Part shown: positions 1-12,350 of the stretch, one piece after another
Layout: every line of letters starts with the position of its first letter
Numbering within the stretch: the first letter of the stretch is position 1
Origin: Scortum barcoo
Lineage: Eukaryota; Chordata; Actinopteri; Centrarchiformes; Terapontidae
Length of the DNA: 64,000 bases
Assembly: GCA_023238725.1 (NCBI GenBank)
Contig: CM041534.1
Span: forward strand, 1-64,000
Reading direction: 5' to 3'
Position numbers and translations under genes: made by a program
Notes under the pieces: model-generated
The model's input: only the letters and a program-made list of their open reading frames with translations
Databases searched by the model: none
Told to the model about the DNA's origin: nothing

Positions 1-235
1 CATAGGCCTCCTGCAAATTGTGTGCAAATAACATTAAAATTGATATTTGTCTTGACTTAGAAAGCATTCAATATTTGTCAGCTGCATTTGTTGTTCCAGT
101 ATTTGGCAATTCGCAGCCAAATCCTCTCATTTAACATTATGATGATTTCTTGTCTAAAACTTGACTTTCATACACTGTACTTGCCAACAGGGGGCAGAGG
201 AAGCTTTTTGTTCTGACAAATATTTGGTAACTCAC
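1..235 (-). repeat. R1 module copy (partial)
   Basis: First of the dispersed R1 copies: cataggcctcctgcaaattg, ttgttccagtatttggcaat, tacactgtacttgccaacag. It is followed directly by a second, longer copy. Exon-like signals of R1 are on the minus strand. Confidence 0.75.
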
Positions 236-800
236 CATTTTGCCCTTAATCATTTAAATGCTGGTGGTTGTCTTAGAATATGACAAAACTGATCTATAAA
301 GGGAAAATGCAAAACAAGTTCAAACATAATCAAACTATTATAGTAAGAGACAATACAACAGTCTATTTATCTAAAAGTAGAATGGATTACTATAAACATC
401 TTTCATTGTGACATACCATTCAATGCATGCTGTGAGGGCCTTAGAATGTTGTGGTGGCATCCAAAAGATCTTAGTTTTGACAACTGAAATGCAGACATTT
501 TAATATGATTAGATAACATATCTTCTGCTGAAGGAAAGATCCTCACAAGAACATTCAGCAAAACCCCATGGTTTGACTTGCTGACATTACTAGGGTCAGA
601 AAGCAAAAGATAGTCATATAGATCGTTGTTATCCAAATATACTAAAGGAAAAGCAGCAAAGGCAAGACTCAAACATAGGCCTCCTGCAAATTGTGTGCAA
701 ATAGCATTAAAATTGATATTTGTCTTGACTTAGAAAGCATTCAGTATTTTTCAGCTGCATTTGTTGTTCCAGTATTTTGCAATTCCTATCTTTTTCAATT
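222..800 (-). repeat. R1 module copy with exon-like segment
   Basis: Contains the R1 order: gacaaatatttggtaactca; atgctggtggttgtcttaga; the exon-like block (minus 683-415, reading GLCLSLAFAAFPLVYLDNND, acceptor caatttgcag, donor gtatgt); then cataggcctcctgcaaattg. Relative to the intact exon at 17789-18009 it has a frame change in the middle. It is cut by an L2 insertion at about 800. Confidence 0.7.
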
Positions 801-805
801 CATAA

Positions 806-3060
806 TTCAAATTTATTTATTTAAAGCCCAAAATTACAAACATCGTTTGCCTCTGAGGGCTTTTTACATTCTGTACAGCTTGTGACACCCTCTTTCCTTA
901 GACCCTCGAACCGGGTCAGGAAAAACTTCAAAAAAAGCATTTATGGGAAAAAGAAGAAACCTGAGGAAGAGCCACAGATGAGGGATCCCTCTCCCTGGAC
1001 GTCTATTGACAGACGTGCAATAGATGCCACATCTACAGAGAACATCATCATCAGTCAGTATGAAGTTAGAACATGGGTCGTGATAAGCTGTAGCTATACT
1101 AAGAGTTCATGGGTTTAGTCGACATGTGTGAAGATATCACAGGTAATGGAAATGGAGTCTGTGAGTCCAGGTGCATCTCTAGATGTCCTCATATGGAGCT
1201 CTGAGTCCACTCGACCTTCTCTCCACAACACAGACACAGATCATGTCCCCACCAGGCCAGTGAACCTCAGACAGATGGACCACAACCAGAATCAGTGAGG
1301 AACCTGCAAGACTGGAGAGAACAAAGGGAGGACCGGGGCTCCGGCAGTTAACATGCACTTTACAGGACGTAAGAGTATTAACATTAACCACTTTAACCAC
1401 CTTAATCAGTTTAACCAGTTTATAAGCTGACTCCAGTTTGCACTACTACCATATCAATTTGCACTGTCTGTGATTTTGCCATGTCTTTGTTTTGTTGTAA
1501 TCAATACGCTTATTTTGTTGTAAATTAAGCACCAAAGGTTTGAGAGAAACTTTCAATCCTCAGCATGTCCTGCACATGCTGCCACAATTGACAAAAATGC
1601 TTGGACTTTGGCTTTGAAATAAGAGTAGAGGAAGCAGAGAAAGGGAAGCAAGAGAGACAGAGGAAGAGGGAGAGGTGCCCGATGCATCATGGGAGACCCC
1701 CGGCAGTCTAAGCCTATAGCAGCATAACTAAGGGCGAGCCTGTGCCCACCCTAACTAAAAAAGCTTTATCAAAAAGGAAGGTTTTAAGTCTATTCTTAAA
1801 CACTGACACTGTGTCTGCCTCTTGGACCCAGACTGGGAGCTGGTTCCAGAAGAACAGGGGCCTGATAGCTGAAGGCTCTGCCCCCTAGACTACTTCTGGA
1901 AACCATGGAAACTACAAGTAAGACTGTGTTTTGGGAGCGGCAGCACTCTAGTCAGTTGATAAGGAGTTATCAATTCATTAAGATATTATAGTGGCAGACC
2001 ATGTAGAACCTTATATGTGAGGAGTAGGGTTTTTTAATTTTATTCTAAATTTTACAGGGAGCCAATGCAGAGAAGCCAGTACTGGAGTAATATGGTCTCT
2101 TTTCCTGGTTCTAGTGAGCACCCGATCAGCGGCATTCTGGACCAGCTGTAGAGTCTTTAACAACTTGTTTGGGCAGCCCGATTAAAGTGAATTATAATAA
2201 TCCAGCCTGGATGAGACAAATGCATGGACTAAGTTTTTCAGGCATCGCTTTGGGACAGAAAGTGCCTAATTTTTGCGATGTTGCTGCAGGTGGTAAAAGG
2301 CAGACCTTGAAATATGCTTAATATGGGTGTCAAAGGACATATCCTGATCAAATAAAACACAGAGGTTAATTACAGTGGTGCTGGAGGCCGAGTTAATGCC
2401 ATCCAGCAAGGCTATCTTAGGAGAAAACGTGTTCCTCAGGTGTTTCGGACCTAATAGGATCACTTCAGTTTTATCTGAGTTCAACAAGCAGGAAATTTCT
2501 TGTCATCCAAGCCTTTATATATTTAAGGCAGGCCTGGAGTTTCAAGATTTATTGTTAATATGGACAAACTGAGACCGATCTAGTAAGTATGATCTGAACC
2601 AGTTTAATGCAGACCCTTTAATGCCAAGCAGTTTTTCCATTCTCAGCAACAGAATGTGATGCTCAGCTGTATCAAAGACAGCACTGAGGTCTAACAGGAC
2701 AAGTACAGACAGAAGCCCTCTTATCTGATGCTGTCAACAGGTCATTAGTGACTTTCACAAGTGCTGTTTCAGTGCTATGGTGAGCTCTAAATCCTGACTG
2801 AAAGACTATTACTGTGGAGATAATTACATAACTGGCTGGCAACAGGCTTTCTCTAGGATCTTAGACAAAAAAGGGGAGATTTGGATATTGGTCTGTAATT
2901 GGCTAACACATCTGCATCAGTTTAGTGCAGTGTAGGTTTTTTGATCAATGATTTAATTACAGCTACTTTAAAAGACTGGGGGTACAAAGCCTGACACCAG
3001 AGACAGATTAATAATATGCAGCAGCGATGTGCCAATAAAGGGAAAACTTCCTTATGTGGC
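806..3060 (-). mobile_element. L2/CR1-group LINE, 5'-truncated, minus strand
   Basis: The 3' end at about 806 has aaatttatttatttaaagcc. Going up-coordinate on the minus strand it shows the 3'UTR, then RT C-terminal parts (MLNSDKTEVILLGPKHLRN and SFDTHIKHISRSAFYHL at 2487-2266), then RT motif-A-side sequence at about 2780-2560. Frameshifts and stops are present. The 3' end interrupts an R1 copy near 795-806. The best-preserved relative in the window is at 24064-25890. Confidence 0.8.
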
Positions 3061-3535
3061 GTTATGCAGCAATATGTTAATAAAGGGAAAACTTTTATTA
3101 AAAGCTTCCTTAAGCAAGCATTGTAGTTGATTATTTTATTGGATAAGTATGTGGAGGGGCTGAAGATGTGGCCATGAGAGCAGTTTGAAAAAGTAGTTCT
3201 TATTCTTCAGCTTTTTCCAACTTCTCAGGTCTGATTTATAATGGGAGTAGATGACACTTGCAGGAGTTCGAGAGGTGCACCTCAGCTGAATCTCTCTGTG
3301 AATTCAACTGTCAGAGGTAAGAGAGTGCATATAGTGCATATTGCCATGGCACCATGTGAACTGATTTATTCATTGACTCATTTATTCATTCACTTAGCTA
3401 TCCAGTTTAGCGTAAGCCTTTCATTCAGTGTCTCTTAAAATATTCCACATACTTCATACATTTCAGGCTTCATTCAAAACTAGAGTGGGTGACATCATCA
3501 ACATCAGAGTAGAGCAGCATCACTGCTGAAATAAG

Positions 3536-3890
3536 TAATAATTAACAAATAAATAAAAGAAATGCTGTAGAAAAGTTGTAATTTTTTGTAATGTGTAAAC
3601 TTCTTATTAGTTACTATTCGTTTAATGTCAGTTTAAACCATTCTAACTGTATTTTGTACCGTTAAAGCGCTAGCAACGCAACTCATATTTGTCAGTTAAT
3701 AGAGCTAAAATTAGCAACATTAGCAAAGAAAACGACCGTTAGAATCACCACTGAAATAAGTTAACAAAATAAAAGAAATGTATTTCTTGTAATATGTAAA
3801 CTTCGTATTAGTTACTATTAATTTTATGTCAATTTAAATCACTCAAACTGTATTTTGTACCGTTAAAGCTTAAGCAATGGGGAAACGGCA
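3536..3890. repeat. Direct duplication of about 200 bp
   Basis: The block aacaaataaataaaagaaat... gtaaacttcttattagttac ... ctgtattttgtaccgttaaa (3540-3670) recurs at 3760-3870 with a few changes. There is no coding content. Confidence 0.65.
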
Positions 3891-4199
3891 CCTTTACTCA
3901 CCTCAACAGATGAGAGCAGAATTACCGTTGGTCTGAGATGATGCAGCAAATGAGTCGAGGTGCGTTCAGGGACATTACGAAAAAATAAGGCTATATATAT
4001 TTTGTTTAATATGGTTGTCTGGTCATGGCAGAAACACTTTGTATGTGTGTGTACGTGTGTAAGTGCTAGAATTTCCTGTTATAAGTGAAGGCACAGATAA
4101 ATGCACTAATGAGCATATCTCAATCGGCACAAAAGACATGAAACTGTTTTAAGTTATTGAATTTCTATGAGAGCTTCAAAGGCTTATGCTAAACTTGAA

Positions 4200-4760
4200 A
4201 GCTAGCTAATGAAGTTGAATAATACCTAAAATGCATGAAGCATTTGGAATATTTGATGGATGTGAAATATTTAAAGTTGTGTTGAATGAAAGACTCACGC
4301 TAAACTGCTTTGCTGAGTATAATACTGAAAAAGTGCTGACATGTTTGAAACGAGGAAAATTTGAAGGTTTTTTAATTTTTATAAAGAAATATATGAAAGA
4401 TGTGGAATATCCGACAATGTGTAGAATGAAAGGCTTACACTTAAATGAATAGCTGAATAATGAAGACGAATGATACCTAGATTAATGAAAAATTAGTAAT
4501 ATTTGAAGGTTTTTTGAATTTTTTATGAATTGAATGAAAGGCTTACTGAAGTTGAATGATGCCTGAAATGAATGGAAAATGTGGAATATTTAAAGTTGTT
4601 CTGAAAGAAAGGCTTACCGTAACCTCGATTGCTGAATGATAAAGATGAATGAGACCTAAAATGAATGAGGAATGTGGAATATTTTATGGTTTTTTAAATT
4701 ATTATGAAGGAAGCAGTTGAAGAAGTATGAATAGACTGAATGGGATTCAAAAGTTAAATA
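4200..4760. repeat. Diverged tandem repeat, about 110-130 bp period
   Basis: Recurring pieces: gaatgaaaggcttac (4424, 4532 region, 4600), atacctaaaatg(a/c)atga, gtggaatattt(a/t)a(a/t)(a/g)gtt. Four or more degraded units. The open frame through the first unit (4231-4452) is by chance. Confidence 0.55.
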
Positions 4761-5039
4761 ATACCTATAATACTGAATTAAAAAGGTCCTGTTTAAAATT
4801 TTGAGTAAATAAGAATTTAAAAATGCTTGACAAAGTTGAAAGGGGTCTGAGTACTGTGTGTGTGTGTGTGTGAGTGCTGAGATTTCCTCTTCTAAGTAAA
4901 CACACAGTCAAACTGCACTAATGGGCTCATCTCAATCAGCTGTGTGTGAAAACCTTAAGTCACTGGTTGCCATGGTGACTGCACACATCTGACAGTTGAA
5001 TTAAGAAGAAGAAGAAGACCATTTATTAGTAAATTTACA

Positions 5040-5335
5040 TTTAATTTTATTATTTCTTTACATATACACATAGGCAATAGGACACACATGCACATGCAAA
5101 CTGGCAGAGAGATGCCAGAGCAAAGGGGCTGCCCTCTTAAAGCGCCCCAAGCAGGTTTTGGGGTTCAGTGCCTTGCTCAAGGGCACCTCGGCAGTGCTCA
5201 GGAGAGTGAACTGGCACCTCTCCAGCTACCATCCACCTCCACAAAGACTGGTCTGTGGGGGACTTGAACCAGGCAACCCTCTGGTTCCCAAGCCAAGTCC
5301 CTGAGCTACTGCCACCCCATTCACAGAGATTCTGC
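5040..5335 (-). mobile_element. tRNA-derived SINE, minus strand
   Basis: The head (5325-5255 read on minus) has an A-box-like agtagctcaggga and a B box ggttcaagtcc (5270-5260), as in RNA polymerase III promoters of tRNA-derived SINEs. The body contains gcccttgagcaaggcactga. The tail near 5040-5070 is A/T-rich. The second copy, 5'-truncated, is at 43010-43165. Confidence 0.75.
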
Positions 5336-5344
5336 TGAGGCTCA

Positions 5345-5960
5345 CCTCTCGAACTCCTGCCTTCTGTGTCCAGACCATAAGTCCTATCCTCGAAATGAGG
5401 GTAGGACAGTCCAGTGTCTCGAGGAACATGAATGTTAGAATGACTCGGTGGAGTGGATTCATTTAGGCTAACAAATTCTTCCTGACCTAGCCAGGTCTCA
5501 GTAAGGCAGAATAGGTCTATATCAGAGTCTGATATCAAATCATTTATCAGAACAGCCTTAGAGGCCAGAGATCTGATGTTTAAGAGGCCACACTTAATTT
5601 TCTTATTATGCTGCTGCTGCTGAGTTGCTACAGCAGCTGTGTTCATTTTTATTAGATTTTTCTGAATAACTCCCCTTTTGGGTTTTAAGAGTTTAAATGG
5701 TCGCTGGGCAGACACAGTTTCTATTCTATATTGGGTGTGCAGCTGCTCTAATGGAGGCGCAGAGAAGCGTGAAAGACTGCAACTCTGCTTTACTGGTCCC
5801 AACTCTGGTATGTCATGAATTAGGACTAATAAAACTTTCTATATTTCTAGACAGGACAGCTGGCTCCAGCCAAAGTGGGATGGATACCATCTCTCCTAAT
5901 CAGGCCAGATCTCCCCCAAAAAGGCTGCCAGTTGACTTTATTTATACAGCTGAGGCACTT
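5345..5960 (-). mobile_element. 5' fragment of an L2/CR1-group LINE (ES block V plus start of APE endonuclease)
   Basis: Minus strand: RRDGIHPTLAGAS (about 5925-5875) resembles the DxxH block of the SGNH-type esterase found in CR1-group ORFs. About 240 bp on, IKCGLLNIRSLASKAVLIND and DLFCLTETWL (5610-5490) are the N-terminal APE endonuclease motifs, followed by SLNESTPPSHSNIHVPRDTG. The fragment ends at a SINE (5335). It may be the far 5' part of the copy at 806-3060, split by the sequence between them, or a separate insertion. Confidence 0.65.
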
Positions 5961-6530
5961 ATAATTTTTCTTCATGTGTAACATTAATGTTGGTGTGTTA
6001 TCAGGATTTGGAGATACTGCAGGTACATCAGGGACAGATGCAGCTACAGACAGTGGTTCAGTACAGCAGGTAAATATTATAACAATTATAATTATTAATT
6101 ATAAGAATAAAAATGGCTAAAACTAATACTGTCTAACACAACATCCCAAACCTTATTGATAAAAACTAGACAAATCATAAACATGTTTTTATTAGCATCA
6201 CTTAATCAAAACCGACCATATATTTTAATAATAACCTCCTGAAACAGTTTGAACAAAACACATTTTAACCTTCATTATGATAGAAGTTATTGTAGGGCTG
6301 TTGTATTGGACTGCATTAGTTGGTTGGTGTACCAAATACAACTGGGAACAAAAGTATTTATTGTTTTGAATATTTTCCTGTCAATGGCTAACAGTGCTTT
6401 TTAGTCACAGGGTGGCAGTGTCACCTCACTATACCAGAAAAATATTTTTTTTTTAATCAATGTTTTATATTATAAAATATTATGTCTCTACTTCTGGTTT
6501 AATTCACACACACAAACTTTTTTTCTGCAG

Positions 6531-6733
6531 TCTCTCTTGGCAGACCTGAATTTCAACTGCAATGGCAGCAGATGAGAGAGAGAGAGGGATACTTCAGGTC
6601 ACCACAGACTCTACGAGAGACCAGCACTGTCTTGTCTTCCACTACACCTGCCCCCCTTTCCAGAGCCTGCCAGAAGATCAACAAGGATGAGGCAGTTAGC
6701 CTCTATCTTGCACACAACCAGCGAGCGATATAA
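6531..6733 (+). other. Possible terminal coding exon of unknown gene
   Basis: After a strong acceptor (aactttttttctgcag) a frame stays open for 66 codons to TAA at 6731-6733. It includes RPEFQLQWQQMRERE, YFRSPQTLRETSTVL and QKINKDEAVSLYLAHNQRAI at the end. A candidate preceding exon ends at 6069 (gtacagcag|gtaaat) and can join in a compatible phase. I do not recognise the peptide. It may be a relic gene fragment or chance. Confidence 0.3.
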
Positions 6734-6739
6734 CGCAGA

Positions 6740-8050
6740 ACATTAGTGTGGCACAAGGACAGATGTGGTTTGATTGACTGTTCTGTTTGTTTTTTAAAAC
6801 AACCAGCTGACTGATTTATAAAGTACTTCAAACACTGATGCTTCCAGTATTCATAATCTAATGATGTTCATATATAATAATATATCTTATGTCAATATAT
6901 GTCAAACTAATACTTCACATTAATACTTGAAGTTTGTTTTGCTGCTGACTTGTGTACTTTTGCTTAAGTATTCCTATTTAATTATGTATATTATACCCTT
7001 AAAGTACTCCTATAAAGTTTTTACACAGTAAGACAATGTGATCTTTTTATTGACTGTGATCCCAAATGAGGCCATTCAAAACCTTTGTAAATCCTTCCTT
7101 CCTCTGGAAACTATCTTCTGGTGACAGACACAGCACATGAAGGTAAGGCTTTCCTGATGTGCCTGCACAGAATGCCCTGGGCCCAGCAGACAACCTGCCT
7201 GTATGTTCTGTAGTGGTATTACTTGGGGATAGAAGCACAATATTAATATTCAAAGTCTTTTATTGACATGAAACAGTGTAATAGAGATGGTGGTAATTTC
7301 AATATGGGCAATGTGATGGAGAAGCAAAAAAAAATCTGTTTTCTATAGTCTCCAATTTGCTATTTATCTACATGTAAATACTGTACTTAGCTGTACTATT
7401 TACTATTATTAATATTATTCAAATTCAAGTTAACATTAAATATCAAGTATATGATTTAAAAGCAGTGACTTATAGGTTTAAAAATCTGCTAAACACTCAG
7501 CATCAGTATGTCCTCAATTATATTGGCCCACAAAACTATTGTATTCATAGAGAAAATCGGATAGTTGAAAGAACTAAACAGTGTAATGGATTATTGTGGC
7601 CCTAAATATACTCATTTCAAAATCTAAAACTAGTGTTCTTATAGCCTGATATGTGATAGCAAACTTTACAATGTTGTGATGTGAACACAGTGCTAACACC
7701 AGTCTCTCACCAAGACACCTGTCCACACACCACAACTCAATTTCTCTCCTGACAATTGTTCCTCCTGATCCTGGTCTGTTCCTGCTTCTCTTGGATGCCT
7801 TACAGGCTCATAATTATAAGACTGTTGTCCGTCATACGCATATGAATAAATATTTACAACTTATTCAGTGTCAAAATTAGCTTCAGATCCAATCATTTAT
7901 ATTGTTCAATCTGTCACTTCCGGTTCGGCTTTTTCAGAAGCGGAAGTAAAATTCTGTTACAAAAACGACTCTAAAAGTCATTGTAGTGTGTATTTAAATA
8001 TACACATATATAATTTTTACATGCATTTGATTCACAGGGGTCTCTAACCT
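6740..8050. other. No gene recognised
   Basis: A/T-rich sequence. A segment at 6940-7030 recalls the tacttaagtact-type dispersed repeat. An inverted pair of acttccg/cggaagt lies at about 7916-7947. No supported coding sequence. Confidence 0.5.
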
Positions 8051-9350
8051 GCAAGTTGCTCTTTAAATGCTGGTGGTTGTCTTAGAATATGACAAAACAG
8101 ATATCTATAAAGGGAAAATGCAAAACAAGTTCAAACACAATCAAACTCCAAACATCCAAGAGATCTTAGTTTTGACAACTGAAATAGAGACATTTTAATA
8201 TGATTAGATAACATGTCTTCTGTTGAAGGCAAGATCCTCAAAAGAACATTCGGCAAAAACCCATGGCTTAATTTGGTATTACTGAGGTCAGAAGGCTGTA
8301 AGTCATATAGATATTGTTATCCAAATAGACTAAAGGAAAAGCAACCAAGGCAAGATTTAAAAATAGGCCTCCTGCAAATTGTGTGCAAATAACATTAAAA
8401 CTGATATTTGTCTTAACTTTGAAAGCATTCACTATTTGTCAGCTGCATTTGTTGTTCCAGTATTTGGCAATTCACAGCCAAATCCTCTCATTTAACATTA
8501 TGATGATTTCTTGTCTAAAACTTGACTTTCATACACTGTACTTGCCAACAGGGGGCAGAGGAAGTTTGTTGCACATGACAGCAGGCTGGATTGAACAAAA
8601 ATAGTTTCTCAACCATGATGAGTGTGTGTGGTGAGTCTGACAAAGGATATGCCTTTTTCTCCCTTCACACAAACACCCCTGAAAACACTTGTCACATCTT
8701 AAATACAAAAGATATGACATCATTGTCTTAATGAAGGCTGTAGCTAGAGCAGCACAAATAAAGAAAGAAAACTAAACTTAAACTTTTCATTGCTTGAAAT
8801 GAGAAAAAAATGCCATTTAATCAGTAAATTGTTAAGATCAAATGTTGTGCAACTCAGGACTACATGAATAAATCAACTGGGCCCTTTCATAACATTGTTT
8901 CTTTCCACATTGCTGGCTGCTGTGATAAGGATAGAAATGACAGAGGAAGCAGTCATATACTTTCTGCACATCCTGGGAAATTTGGTCTCCTGCGCATTTG
9001 CCAGTTCCAGCTAGTATGCTACACCAAATTGCATTCTAATGTGGCTTTGTTTACTTTGCCCAGTGCTGGATGGATGCTGATATCCCTGCCAAAACACACA
9101 GTAGAAATGCACAAGGCAGCCAAAATGTATGCAAAGAATAGTACGGTAGCTTCCTATGTGAGGATATTCCCAGCCAAATCCTCTCATTTACCATAATGAT
9201 GATTTCTTGTCTAAAACTTGACTTTCATACACTGTACTTGCCAACAGGGGGCAGAGGAAGCTGTTTGTTGCACATGACAGTAGGCTGGATTGAACAAAAA
9301 TAGTTTCTCAACTATGATGAGTGTGTGTGGTGAGTCTGACAAAGGATATG
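8050..9350 (-). repeat. R1 module copy with internal duplication
   Basis: Runs from gcaagttgctctttaaatgc to caaaggatatgcac. The part 8485-8645 (atgatgatttcttgtctaaa... agtgtgtgtggtgagtctga) is repeated at 9175-9350. Exon-like block at about 8360-8180 has a deletion. Confidence 0.75.
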
Positions 9351-9353
9351 CAC

Positions 9354-9620
9354 TTTTGGGTTATGGTTAGGATGTATGATTATCTCGATGGCTCGTCCGA
9401 CGACTGGGCAGTTTGGAATGGGGAGTAAATTTTTGTAAATTTCAGGACACACCATCAGTAGTGGACCCCAGGATCATCAGATGTTTCAGCCATTATCACT
9501 AGACACCCTCACCTGAGGAAGGCCCCAGTGAGGTGATCAAGTCTCAGGGTGTGTCCCATAGCCCTCTAGTGGTCTGGTTAGGGTTAGACACTTTAAAGAG
9601 AGTTGTTAGGGTTAGAATTT
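9354..9620 (+). repeat. TTAGGG-motif repeat fragment
   Basis: Contains gccctctagtggtctggtta and gggttag (9571-9588) and gttagggttagaa (9604-9616). The block ccctctagtgg(t/c)c(t)...gggttagggttag recurs at 11900-11935, so this is probably a second fragment of the same element family. There is no coding sequence here. Confidence 0.45.
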
Positions 9621-10335
9621 TGACCTGGATTAGGTGTATAATAATATTGAAAGTCCCTTTTTTGGTTTAATTGTAATTTTAGATGACTTTGACTGATTGA
9701 TACAGACCAGTTGTTAACACTGCCAGGTTACCCCAGTCTGGCCAATCAGGGATGGAGTTCAGCACCCTCTGTTGTTTCTGGTCTTTTCTACCTGGTGTTA
9801 ATTTTTCCTTTTCTTAGCAGAGTCCTGTGCCACATACACCGCATGACCCCAGGAAATGCTCTGCATTTAATTTTTAGCTTCCACATCTTCAATGTGCAGG
9901 ATCTGGTCTCTGCTGTGGTCTATTGGAGCACTGGACTCTTCAGTCATGGTTGTGGAGAGTATTGTCATTCACGATGATTTTCCTGTAGATTTATCCAGTC
10001 CAATCATTGCTGTAACCTATAAAACTGTGATTTTAATCACTTTTATATCTCCTGGTCTTTAAATTTTAACAGAAAAGAAGTAAATGTCTGTTTTTTCCTG
10101 AGGAAGTGGGCATGGCTTAGCTGAGTTTTCTCCTTTTGTAATTGTAGAGGTCTAAATTGGAATAAAAGTCCTTCAAAGTCCACGTCTGAGTTAGGGCCTC
10201 ATTGTGATGAAGCTGATATTCATTAATGTTTGTTAAATATAGGTCCAAATTCAGATTTAATTAGGAGTAATTATTGATTATCAAAACTGATTTAAATACT
10301 AATCAATCCTGGAGAAAGAAAAAAAGAGGGGGTGA
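9621..10335. other. No gene recognised
   Basis: An open stretch at 9711-9977 has no family signature or splice context. The rest is low in information, ending in a purine-rich tract. Confidence 0.45.
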
Positions 10336-10337
10336 AG

Positions 10338-10368
<31 letters not shown>

Positions 10369-10369
10369 C
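10336..10369 (+). repeat. (GA)n microsatellite
   Basis: Mostly uninterrupted GA repeats within a longer purine-rich stretch (10310-10400). Confidence 0.9.
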
Positions 10370-10654
10370 AGAATGGGGTCGAGAGAGGTAGAGTTAAGGA
10401 GAGGAGTCGGATCAGACTGAACTCTCCCCAGCCAGGACCGGGCTGTACACTCTACCTCCCCCTTAACTCCCTTTCATGAGGGAAAAGAGGGGAGAGAGAA
10501 GAAAAGATCAGAGTGGATTGATTACTTTATTGCTGTACTATATTAGCTTTCCTAGCTTTATTTTAAGTTCCTGTAGAGAAGTTTAATCCTGAGGAAGGTA
10601 ATAGGTTCTGGCTTTGTAGAGAGAGCCCACAGTCCAATGGCACTGGCTAGGTTA

Positions 10655-11775
10655 ATCAAATCAAAATCAAATTTATTTATTTAGAAGCCCAAAATCACAA
10701 ACATCGGCTTTACAATCTGTACAGTTGTGACACCCTCTGTCCTTAGAGACCCTCGAACCGGGTCAGGAAAAACTTCAAAAAACCATTTATGGGAAAAAGA
10801 AGAAACCTGAGGAAGAGCCACAGATGAGGGATCCCTCTCCCTGGGACAGGACAGACGTGCAATAGATGCCACATGTACAGATAACATCATCATCAATCAT
10901 ATTATGGAATTATACATGGGTCATAATAAGATGTAGATAAACTGAGTTCATGGGTTTAGTCCATGTGTGAAGGTATCACAGGTAATGGAAATGAGTCCGT
11001 GAGTCCTGGTGCATCTTTAGATGTCCTCATATGGAGCTCTGGGCCACTCGACCTTCTCTCTACACAACACAGACACAGATCATGTCCCCACCAGGCCAGT
11101 GAACCTCAGACAGATGGACCACAACCAGAATCAGTGAGGAACCTGCAAGACTGGAGAGAACAAAGAGGACCGGGGCTCCGGCAGTAACATGCACTTTACA
11201 GGACATAAGCGTATTCACATTAACCACTTTAACACTTTAACCAATTTAACCAATTTAACCACTTTAACTACTTTAACCAGTTTAACCACTTGAGCTTTTA
11301 CCAGTTTATAAGGTGACTCCAGTTTGCACTACTACCATAATAAGAGTAGAGGAAGCAAAGGAAGAGGAAGCAGAGAAAGAGGAAGCAAAGACAGAGGAAG
11401 AGGGAGAGGTGCCTGGTGCATCATGGGAGCCCCCCAGGCAGTCTAAGCCTATAACAGCATAACTAAGGGCGAAGCCTTGTGCCCACCCTAACTATAAGCT
11501 TTATCAAAAAGGAAGGTTTTAAGTCTATTCTTAAACACTGACACTGTGTCTGCCTCTCGGAACCCAGACTGGGAGCTGGTTCCAGAGAACAGGGGCCTGA
11601 TAGCTGAAGGCTCTGCCCCCTAGACTACTTCTGGAAACCCTGGGAACTACAAGTAAGCCTGCGTTTTGGGAGCGCAGCACTCTAGTTGGATGATAAGGAG
11701 TTATCAATTCATTAAGATATGATGGTGCCAGACCATGTAGAGCCTTATATGTGAGGAGTAGGATTTTAAAATCCA
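10655..11775 (-). mobile_element. L2/CR1-group LINE, 3' part, minus strand
   Basis: The 3' end at about 10660 has the same aaatttatttattta tail. At 11788-11531 the minus strand encodes the RT C-terminus (ILLTYKALHGLAPSYLNELI, VVPRVSRSSLGGRAFSYQAP). The 5' truncation point is near 11775, followed by unrelated sequence. Confidence 0.8.
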
Positions 11776-11917
11776 CTCCCATAGCCAATTGGGGTTGGTG
11801 TGGTTGTGCATTTATCCTCCAAGTGTCGCTGCAGATGAGTTAATTAAGTTTTAGGTAGTATTAAGTTCACTGTTTTGACATTTGGCTGTGAGGGGGATGC
11901 CCTCTAGTGGCCTAGTT

Positions 11918-11932
11918 GGGTTAGGGTTAGGT
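11918..11932 (+). repeat. 15-bp telomere-like direct repeat, left of the Penelope-like element
   Basis: The sequence gggttagggttaggt is identical to 16121-16135 at the other side. Confidence 0.7.
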
Positions 11933-12180
11933 TAGGAAACTGACAATCAGTTAAAAAATGGATGTTTAGCGCTGGCAACTGGTTAAAATTTATTTTTCTA
12001 TTTGGTTTCTTTCTGATGGGTATTCTAAAACTCCTTGGAATAAACAAGTTGAGTTTTTTTGTAGTTTGAGGCACTTAATCAGAAGGAGTAGGAGTAGAAA
12101 GGCAGGAAGGAAAATTCTAGGGTTAGGCATTGACAGAGGAGAAAAAGAGATTTTGGACCCCACCATCCATGATTGGTGGT

Positions 12181-12268
12181 GGAGTCAATGGACACTCCAT
12201 CCACGGTCCATCCAGCTTGGGCCTGGAGTCAATGCACACTCCATCCACGCCCGTCCAAGCTTGGGCCC
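12181..12268 (+). repeat. Tandem duplication, about 44 bp x 2
   Basis: Two adjacent units, each containing ggagtcaatg(g/c)acactc, catccacg and gcttgggcc. They lie in the 3' region of the Penelope-like element. Confidence 0.8.
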
Positions 12269-12293
12269 GTCCCATCCCTCCCTGGAGAGACAA

Positions 12294-12345
12294 AAAAGGA
12301 AAGAGAGAGAAGTGTGTCAAAAGGAAAGAGAGAGAAGTGTGTCAG
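12294..12345 (+). repeat. Tandem duplication, 25 bp x 2
   Basis: aaaaggaaagagagagaagt followed by gtgtc occurs twice in a row. It adjoins the 44-bp duplication and the 50-bp minisatellite. Confidence 0.8.
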
Positions 12346-12350
12346 GGGTC

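Noticed and set aside
5255..5325. Functional tRNA gene
   Set aside because: A- and B-box-like sequences are present, but no cloverleaf with a proper anticodon stem could be drawn and a SINE body follows.
9711..9977. 88-codon plus-strand frame (MLTLPGYPSLANQGWSS...)
   Set aside because: No family resemblance, no splice signals in phase, and it lies in sequence that looks like old repeat.
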